From Aurelia coerulea (lineage: Eukaryota > Cnidaria > Scyphozoa > Semaeostomeae > Ulmaridae): a DNA stretch of 64,000 bases. The stretch lies in NCBI GenBank assembly GCA_039566865.1, contig CM076943.1, forward strand, positions 34,418,663 through 34,482,662, given 5' to 3'. This document shows, piece by piece, positions 56,415 to 64,000 of this stretch. How positions within the stretch are numbered: the first letter of the stretch is position 1; every line of letters starts with the position of its first letter. The notes beneath the pieces are model-generated. The model made no database searches. It was not told where the DNA came from and saw nothing but the letters and a program-made list of their open reading frames with translations. The translations under genes and the position numbers were made by a program.

Positions 56415-58575
56415 TTGGCACATTGTCAAATGACGTCACATAATTTGGCAAAGTGCCAAGTCACATGGTCGGAACTTGGCACTGTGCCAAGTCACATGGC
56501 CAAAGATTGTTATCCGTCATTGTTGTAGTGACCTTAGCTGATGTAGTTACATTGGTATATGAAGTCAGAATATAGCTGCCGCAGTTTTTCACGTACCTGA
56601 AGTGTCTATAGTTGTTCCAGTGAAAGTCATTCTCTCCTTTTTTATCAATTCATATTTTCTGTTATTGTTTTCTAGCTATTGTGGCGTTAGTAGCCCAAGG
56701 GCGGGGTGGGGGAAGATTAGTTTGTATTTAATATAATTCATAATTTATTTAAAGAGAAATCCATAAAAATTCCCAACAACCCAATTGTTTTGAAGAATCT
56801 CGTAGGCTTTTTGGGAAGAGCGATCTCGTAGGCTTCGGCTTCCTCAGCAGCTTTATTCGTTTCAGTAGAGTTGATTTAGATTCTTTCGTTGCCGTAGTTT
56901 TATTTCTTTCTTATGTGGCGTTGGTAGCTTTTGTTGTGGGAGAAATTAGTTGTTAACTTTGTTCCGGTGTGTGCATTCTTTGTTTATTAGAGATGACGTA
57001 GTTGTAATTGTTGCCATGGTGGCCATAGTAGCTTTTGTGCCCTTAGTTGCCTTCCTTGCGTTATTAGTGTTAGCTGTGCAAGGTAAACCTCGCTGCTGTG
57101 GTTGCCTTAATTGGTTAAGTTGCTCCCAGTAGCGTTAACTCTCTCCATTAATGTAGTCGCTTTTCTTGGCTGATTTCCCTTAGTTGCATTTGCTGACGTT
57201 ATTGTTATTTTAGAGCGTTTCCGTAGATCTGTGCCTCCCTTGTGGAAGATAAAATCAGGTTGGAAGACTGCAAGAGTCATGGTCAGGCCTTCGACGAAGG
57301 AAATGGAGTGCTCATGGACAGGGGAGTCTGTGGGGGGAAGTTGGCACATTGCCAAATGACGTCACATAATTTGGCAAAGTGCCAAGTCACATGATTGGAA
57401 CTTGGCACCGTGCCAAGTCACGTGACCATTTTTGGCACATTGCCAAGTAAGTCACGTGACATGGGGGCAGACACGTGACTGCCCCCAACTAATATCAGAT
57501 AGTGTGACTGTCCTCTCAGTGTGACCCCCTTGTTGTATATAATAGGTCATTTGAAATTAGCCAATAAGAGTCGGCTATTATGTTTAGTAAGTTCAGTATG
57601 GAGTTTGTACCAATTGAAATTAGCCAATGGCAATCTGCATATGCTAGATCTGTTAGGTCATTTGAAATTAGCCAATAAGAGTCGGCTATTATGTTTAGTA
57701 AGTTCAGTATGGAGTTTGTACCAATTGAAATTGGCCAATGGCAATCTGCATATGGTAGTTGGGCTCGGTCATTTGAAATTAGCCAATAACAGTTGGCTTT
57801 TGCCTTTAGTAGCTTCACTATGGGGTCTGTACCAATCCAAGTTAGCCAATGGCAAATAGCTAACAGGAAGTACCTTTTGTCTTTGGTGGATAAGTGGTGA
57901 ATGCTGCGCACAATAACCTCTGTGCAGGTGAACGTATTCATTATGAATTGAAGTAATGAGCAACTAATGATGTGATCGTTGTTATAACGATTGTTTCCCG
58001 GAGAAGTGGCTTCCTAATGATCTTGGCACGATGAACTTCCTACCTAATGATCTTTGCACGATAATATTACCTGCAAAACTGTTGCGACATAAGATTTGGT
58101 CGTGCAGATGATCTGTAGTTGACCGCTGAATGTTAGGATAGTGATTCGTGAAGTTGAAATATCTACAGGAGTGTAGGTTTGGGGAGTAAATCTTCGAAGA
58201 TAGCGATTATGAAATTTAAATTGTATGAAATTACCTTGGAGAAATAAAAGTGAAGGGAATTCAACGGAAGTTTCAGAAGGCAACAGGATGTTAGTGAAAC
58301 GTAAGTAGGCCTATGTTTTCGCTGGAGCAGGAAGAAAGCTGGAGTTATTTGCTACTTGCGTATTTTTCATGACGGAACAGTTTTACTTCTTGCTTCAGAT
58401 GGGAATAGGCCTAACTATACTCGTTGTTGACTTCCATATTGAGCTCACTGCAAAACGTAGGGACTTGCAAAGTCACATGATAGGAACTGGGGGGTTGTGC
58501 CGAGTCACATGATCAATTTTGGCAACGTGCCAAGTGAGTCACGTGACATGGGGTGCCATCACGTGACTGCCCCCA
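56415..58575. promoter_or_regulatory. TTGGC/CACGTG clusters and CCAAT repeats in unit D
   Basis: 56415-56502 has TTGGCACATTGTCAA, TTGGCAAAGTGCCAA and TTGGCACTGTGCCAA, each followed by a TCACAT box. 57341-57487 has four sites at the usual 30-31-bp spacing and GTCACGTGAC. The 111-bp CCAAT array (three copies) spans 57545-57870. The outer cluster is 58461-58575, with TTGGCAACGTGCCAA. Confidence 0.6.
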
Positions 58576-59037
58576 GTCAGTTTTCCCATTGTTTCTGTGG
58601 AGGTGTGCCCCACCCTCTACGGAGGAGGACCTGAGCCCCTGCAAAGTTCCATTGGGTGACGTCGGTGTTACGTAGCCCCTAGGTTGTTGACAATCCAGCA
58701 TTGTTTTCCGTCGACAAACCCATTTTGTCCGTTGACGACCCTTGATGACCCCATCAAGAGTCGTTAGTGACTCACGTCGATTGTTCCGTGACGTTCAACC
58801 TACGTCAAACTGGAAAATAGGACGGCTGCCAAAAAGTTGCCCCGCTCATACCCCAGCGGAAGTGGCTGCTCCCAACTTCTCACACACATTCGGCTAACTT
58901 AGATTTTCGGGGCGATTTTTTGAGTGGAAGAGCGGCGGCGAGGGGGCACGGGAACATAGGGATCCCGACACTGCACACAAACATATTCCACCACAAAAGA
59001 ACAATCTTAACCGATCGTGCACCCGTTATATATAAGA

Positions 59038-59141
59038 CTAGGAATCCGAACCCGCGCTGCGCGCGGGTTCGGAGTTCCTAGCTCCTGCGGAGGGCTTGGG
59101 CGCCTCCGGCGCCCGGGCCGCCTGCCGCGCTTCGCGCGCCA
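59038..59141 (-). repeat. 3'-terminal hairpin cassette of unit E, one hairpin lost
   Basis: Hairpins 1-3 are intact. A deletion fuses the fourth stem directly to the last (GGCCGCCTGCCGCGCTTCGC), removing the GGCGGCC arm. Confidence 0.88.
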
Positions 59142-60871
59142 TATTATCAGTACTTTCAGTATTATTTTTGTCGTTGGTGTGGTTTCTTTATACTTGCTCT
59201 TGTTATCCTTCATTGTTCTAGTTACCTTAGCTGATGTAGTTGCATTGGTAGATGAAGTGAGAATAGTTGTAGCAGTTCTTCGGGCACCTGGAGTGTATTA
59301 GTAGTAGGCCTTAATTAGTAATAGGCCTTAATTAGTAGTAGGGCTTCTTAGTAGGCCTTGTTAGTAGGTGTTAATTAGCTGTCGTAGACCTTAATTAACT
59401 GTAATTGTAGCTATTTATTTTCTAGCCTACTTTAAATAGATAGAATAAAAAAAAATAATAAAAAAAATAACGATGTCTATAGTTATTGCAGTTAATATTA
59501 TTCTCTTCCTTTTTCATTAATTCACATTTTTTGTTCTTGTTTTCTAGCTATCTCCTTGACTTTAGTGGCGTTAGTAGCCCAAGGGCGGGATGGGGGAGCG
59601 GTAGATTGCATTTAATTTAATTTAATCCATAATTTTTTAAAGAAAGATCCATAAGAATTCCCTACAAGCCCCATTGTTTTATAGAGTCCAGGAGTCTTTT
59701 TGGGAAGAGAGATAGACCCCATGGCTTCTTCAGGCAGCTTTTTTTGTTTCATTAGGGTTGATTTATTTGCCTGGTATTTGTTCACTTAGGTGTTTGTTTT
59801 TTTTTTTGTGGCTTTATTAGCATTCGTTGTTGGAGAAATTAGTTGTTGCCTTTAACATGTTTCTCTTCTTTTTCATTAATTCACATTTTTTGTTATTGTT
59901 TTCTAGCTATCCTCTGGACTTTAGTGGCGTTAGTAGCCCAAGGGCGGGGTGGGGGAGCGGTAGTTTGCATTTGATTTAATCCATAATATTTCAAAGGAAA
60001 ATCCATAAAAATTCACTACAAAGCCCATTGTTTTCAAGAGTCCCGTAGGCTTTTTGGAAAGAGAGATAGAGCCCTTGGCTTCCTCAGGCGGCTTTGTGTC
60101 AGTCGGGTTGATTTAGTTGCATGGAATTTGTTCACTTAGGTATTTGTTTCTTTTGTGGCGTTAGCAGCCTTCGTTGTTTGCCTTTGTTTTAGTGTATGCG
60201 CTATTTGTTTGGTAGAAATGATGTAGTCGCAATTCTTTGCTTAGCGGCCATAGTAGCTTTTTGCCGTTATTGACGGTACCATTGTTGTTGTGGTAGCGTT
60301 GTTCATTTGGTTGCCCAAGTAGCGTTTGTTGCGCTCACCCCTTGATTGCCGTAAGTTGCAGTTGCATTTCGTGACGTTGTGATTATTTTTATTGTGACCG
60401 CTTCGGTAGATCTCCAGTCTCCCTACTCGTAGAAATTTTTCGTTTCAGTAGAGTTGATATAGATTCCTTCGTTGCCCTAGTTGTCTTTCTTTCTTTTGTG
60501 GCGTTGGTAGCGTTTGTAGTGGGAGAAATTAGTTGTTAACCTCGTTTTGGTATGTGCGTTATTTGTTTAGTAGAGAAGATGTAGTCGTAATTGTTGCCAT
60601 AGTGGCCGTAGTAGCTTTTGTGCCCTTAGTTGCCTTCCTTGGGTTATTAGTGTTAGTTGTGCAAGGTAAACTTCGCTGTTCTGGTTGCATTAGTTGTCGA
60701 AGTTCCTCCCAGTAGCTTTAAATCCGTCCATTAATGTAGTTGCTCTTCTTGGCTGAGTTCCCTTAGTTGCATTTGCTGACGTTGTTGTTATTTTAGAACG
60801 TTTCCATAGATCTCAACCTCCCTTGTGGAAGATAATATCAGGTAGGAAGACTGCAAGAGTTAGATCGGTTA

Positions 60872-61100
60872 GGTCATTTGAAATTAGCCAATAACAGTCG
60901 GCTTTCATCTTTAGTAGCTTCACTATGTGGTCTGTACCAATCCAAATTAGCCAATGGCAATCTGCATATGCTAGATCGGTTTGGTCATTTGAAATTAGCC
61001 AATAACAGTCGGCTTTCGTCTTTAGTAGCTTCACTATGGGGTCTGTACCAATCCAAATTAGCCAATGGCAATCTGCATATGGTAGAGGGGCTAGGTAATG
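60872..61100. repeat. 111-bp CCAAT repeat array, unit E
   Basis: Two copies starting GGTCATTTGAAATTAGCCAA at 60872 and 60983. Downstream are GGTAATGTGAAAATAGC and the conserved block ending CTTGATAAGTGCTGACTG. Confidence 0.78.
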
Positions 61101-61708
61101 TGAAAATAGCTAACAGGAAGTACCTTTTGTCTTTGCTTGATAAGTGCTGACTGCTGCGCACAATAACCTCTGTGCAGGTGAACGTGTTGATTATGCATTG
61201 AAGTAATGAGCAAGTAATGATGTGATCGTCCTTATAACGATTGTTTCCCCGAGAAGTGGCTTCCTAATGATCTTGGCACGATTAACTTCCTACCTAATGA
61301 TCTTGGCACGATAAAATTACCTGCAAAATCTGTTGCGTCGTAAGATTTGGTCGTGCAGATGAGCTTTAGTTGACCGCTGAATGTTAGGATAGTGATTCGT
61401 GAAGTTGAAATATCTACAGGAGTGTTTGTTTGGGGAGTAGATCTTCGAAAACAGCGATTATGGAATTTAAATTGGATGAAATTACCTTGGGGGAAAAAGT
61501 GATGGGAATTCAACGGAAGTTTCAGAATGAAGAGCATGGAAGTGAAACGTAAGTAGGCCTATGTTTTCGCTGGAGCAGGAAGAAAGCTGGAGTTTTTATG
61601 CTACTTGCGTATTTTTCGCGACAGAACAGTGTTACTTCTTGCTTCAGTAGAGGGGAATAGGCCTAACTTGTTGTTTACTTCCACATTGAGCTCACTCGAA
61701 ACGTAGGG

Positions 61709-61990
61709 ACTTGCCAAGTCACATGATAGGTCACATGACAAATTTTGGCAACGTGCCAAGTGAGTCACGTGACATGGGGTGCCATCACGTGACTGCCCCC
61801 AGTCAGTTTTCCCATTGTTTGTGTGGGTGTGAGCCCCAACTGTTGCGGAGGAGGGACTGACCCCTGTGAAGTACCATTGCGTGACGTCGGTGTTACGTAG
61901 CCCCTAGGTTGTTGACAATCCAGCATTGTTTTCCGTCGACAAACCGACTTTGTCCGTTGACGACCCTTGATGGCCCCATCAAGAGTCGTT
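61709..61990. promoter_or_regulatory. Outer TTGGC/CACGTG cluster and 5' hairpin, unit E
   Basis: ACTTGCCAAGTCACATGA, TTGGCAACGTGCCAA, GTCACGTGAC and CATCACGTGAC lie at 61709-61802. The hairpin ACGACCCTTGATGG-CC-CCATCAAGAGTCGT lies near 61960-61989, about 270-300 bp inside the 5' end. Confidence 0.6.
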
Positions 61991-62262
61991 AGTGACTCAC
62001 CTCGATTGTTCCGTGACGTTGAACGTACGTCAAACTGGAAAATAGGACGGCTGCCAAAAAGTTCCCCCACTCCTACCCCAGCGCGAGTGGCTGCCCCCAT
62101 CTTCTCACAACGATTCGGCTAGCTTAGATTTTCGGGGTGATTTTTCGAGTGGAAGAGCGGCGGCGAGGGGGCAGGGGAAGTGGGAGATGATAACAGTGCA
62201 GACAAACATATTCCATGACAAAAGAACAATCTTATCCGATCGTGCACCCGTTATATATAAGA

Positions 62263-62360
62263 CTAGGAATCCGAACCCGCGCTGCGCGCGGGTTCGGAGT
62301 TCCTAGCTCCTGCGGAGGGCTTGGGCGCCTTGGGCGGCCACTGTCGCGCTTCGCGCGCCA
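62263..62360 (-). repeat. 3'-terminal hairpin cassette of unit F, shortened
   Basis: The first palindrome and CTCC-TGC-GGAG are intact. A deletion joins GGGCGCCT to TGGGCGGCCACTG, removing most of the third and fourth hairpins. The last one remains. Confidence 0.88.
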
Positions 62361-62457
62361 CAATATGAGTACTTTCAGTGTTATTTTCTTCGTTGGTGTG
62401 GTTGCTTTATACTTGCTCTTGTTATCCGTCATTGTCATAGTTACCTTAGCTCATGTA

Positions 62458-62723
62458 CAATGCCTGCCAAAAGTCTTGGAACACCTTTGCAATTTTTGCA
62501 TTTTTTTGCGATTTCCCCCTCTCCCCCTCAGAACAATGTTGTTCTGTGATGACAAAATGGGGATGGCAGGACGATTCGCGACTCTGATGGAATGCTAGGA
62601 CAATAACCTTGCAAATCAACATTGTTTTGGGGGTGAGGTGGTGCTTAAGCCTAATCGCTATGGCTAGAACTGCGGATTGTCAAGAAATGGCCTAAGTGTT
62701 GCAAGGACTTTTGGCAGGCATTG
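62458..62723. mobile_element. Tc1/mariner-like MITE, TA TSD
   Basis: Ends CAATGCCTGCCAAAAGTC are inverted and identical for 18 bp. TA is duplicated at 62456-62457 and 62724-62725. Units A, C and E give the empty site (GATGTAGTTGCATTGGTAGA). 266 bp, no coding capacity. Confidence 0.93.
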
Positions 62724-64000
62724 TAGTTGCATTGGTAGATGAAGTGAGAATAGTTGCCGCAGTTCTTCACGTACCTGAAGTGTGTTAGTAGTAGGCCTTA
62801 ATTAGTAGAAGGTCTTAATTAGTAGTAGGCCTTCTTAGTAGCCCTTCTTAGTAGGCGTTAATTAGCTCTCGTAGCCTTAATTAGCTGTAATTTTAGCTAT
62901 ATATTTTCTAGCCTACTTTAAATAGATTTTTAATAAAAAAATAATAACAAAAATAGTAATGTCTATAGTTATAGCAGTTAACTTTATTCTCTTCTTTTTT
63001 CATTAAATCACATTTTTTGTTCTTGTTTTCTAGCATTCCTCTTGACTTTAGTGGCGTTAGTAGCCCAAGGGCGGGGTGGGGGAGCGGTAGTTTGCATTTA
63101 ATTTAATTCAGAATTTTTTAAATGAAAAATACATCAAAATTCCCTACAAACCCCATTGTTTGAAAGAGTTCCGGAGACTTTTTGGGAAGAGAGATAGACC
63201 CCTTGGCTTCCTCAGGCAGCTTTTTTCCTTCAGTAGGGTTGATTTAGTTGCCTGGTATTTGTTCACTTAGGTGTTTGTTTCTTTCGTGGCGTTAGTAGCC
63301 TTCGTTGTTGGAGAAATTAGTTGTTGCCTTTGTTTTAGTGTATGCGTTATTTGTTTGGTAGAAATGATGTAGTCGTAATTCTTGGCTTAGGGGCCATAGT
63401 AGCTTTTTTGCTGTTATTAACGGTACCATCGTTGTTGTGGTAGCATTGTTCATTTGGTTGCCCAAGTAGCGTTTGTTGCGTTGACCCATTGATTAATGAA
63501 GTTGCTCTTCTTGCCTCATTGCCGTAAGTTGCAGTAGCATTTCGTGACGTTGTGATTATTGTGACCGCTTCGGTAGATCTCAAGTCTCCCTACTCGTAGA
63601 GCTTTATTTGAGTCAGTAGAGTTGATTTAGATTCCTTCATTGCCCTAGTTTTCTTTCTTTCTTATGTGGCGTTCGTAGCGTTTGTTGTGGGAGAAATTAG
63701 TTGTTAACTTCGTTACGGTGTGTGCGTTATTTGTTTAGTAGAGAAAATATAGTCGTAATTGTTGCCATAGTGGCCATAGTAGATTTTGTGCCCTTAGTTG
63801 CCTTCCTTGCGTTATTAGTGTTAGTTGTGCAAGGTAAACCTCGCTGTTGTGGTTGCATTAGTTGTTGAAGTTCCTCCCAGTAGCTTTAACTCCGTCCATT
63901 AATGTAGTTGCTCTTCTTGGCTCAGTTTCCTTAGTTGCATTTGCTGACGTTGTTGTTATTTTAGAACGTTTCCGTAGATGTCAGCATCCCTTGTGGAAGA

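Larger units (their letters stand above)
54366..59037 (-). mobile_element. Helitron unit D, non-autonomous (4.7 kb)
   Basis: Minus-strand start TCTTATATATAACGGG at 59037, end CTAG at 54366. It has clusters near 56415, 57341 and 58461, a 111-bp array at 57545-57870 and the paired TAATGATCTTGGCACGAT motif near 58015. It has gained a hAT of 902 bp (55229-56130). No Rep-helicase. Confidence 0.75.
59038..62262 (-). mobile_element. Helitron unit E, non-autonomous (3.2 kb)
   Basis: Minus-strand start TCTTATATATAACGGG at 62262, end CTAG at 59038. It closely matches unit A but lost the inner TTGGC cluster by a deletion joining ACTGCAAGAGTTA to GATCGGTTAGG near 60862. The 111-bp array is at 60872-61100 and the outer cluster at 61709-61802 (TTGGCAACGTGCCAA, GTCACGTGAC). 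Confidence 0.78.
62263..64000 (-). mobile_element. Helitron unit F, partial (runs off the window)
   Basis: Only the 3' part is present, ending at CTAG 62263. Its interior matches the 3' halves of units A and E: TAGTAGTAGGCCTTAATTAG tracts near 62786, then the TAGTNGC-rich stretch to 64000. A Tc1-like MITE is inserted at 62458-62723. Confidence 0.75.

Noticed and set aside
60533..60715. Small hydrophobic protein rich in V, A and I, repeated in several units
   Set aside because: The frame drifts between units and reflects the GTAGTNGC texture; there is no consistent start or stop.

Overview
This window is eukaryotic nuclear DNA, most likely from a marine invertebrate animal; the lineage cannot be fixed from the sequence alone. 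The evidence is a large gene with spliceosomal GT-AG introns, many cut-and-paste transposons with 8-bp or TA target duplications, a Ty3/gypsy pol relic, a non-LTR reverse transcriptase relic and AT-rich filler. No convincing host gene was found in the 64 kb. Almost everything with recognisable structure is mobile or derived from mobile DNA.

Left part (1-13.4 kb): small inverted-repeat elements in AT-rich DNA, then a decayed Ty3/gypsy element (pol from about 6.12 kb, coding tail ending at 12,998, probable 3' LTR from about 13,030). Five or more later insertions broke it: three hAT elements, one of them nested in another, a GC-capped 8-bp-TSD element, a non-LTR tail and a TAAGAAAC-type MITE. 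Middle part (13.4-24.85 kb): a head-to-tail duplication of a ~4.3-kb unit. The second copy carries an extra 2.65-kb composite inverted-repeat insertion. From 25.4 to 27.9 kb lies an element with ~200-bp inverted termini enclosing a minus-strand non-LTR reverse transcriptase relic, itself hit by two transposons.

Right part (28.6-64 kb): the main feature is what I read as a head-to-tail tandem array of Helitrons, all on the minus strand. Five complete units (A-E) and one partial unit (F) meet at junctions where a 3' end (12-bp-stem hairpin, then CTAG) directly abuts a 5' end (TCTATATA, TCTCTATA or TCTTATATA). Unit B (16.9 kb) is the autonomous member. It encodes a Rep-helicase of about 1,686 residues in three exons, open throughout, with HUH, tyrosine and helicase motifs visible. 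Its 3' region holds about 18 copies of a 70-bp satellite. The other units lack the protein but share the ends and internal modules: a cassette of four or five tiny GC hairpins at each 3' end, ~30-bp-spaced arrays of TTGGC-N5-GCCAA palindromes alternating with CACATG/CACGTG boxes, a 111-bp CCAAT-bearing tandem repeat, and a 5'-subterminal hairpin. The working model is that unit B supplies the replicase for its neighbours and that rolling-circle read-through built the array. The protein motifs and junction sequences are seen directly; the mechanism and the regulatory roles are inference.
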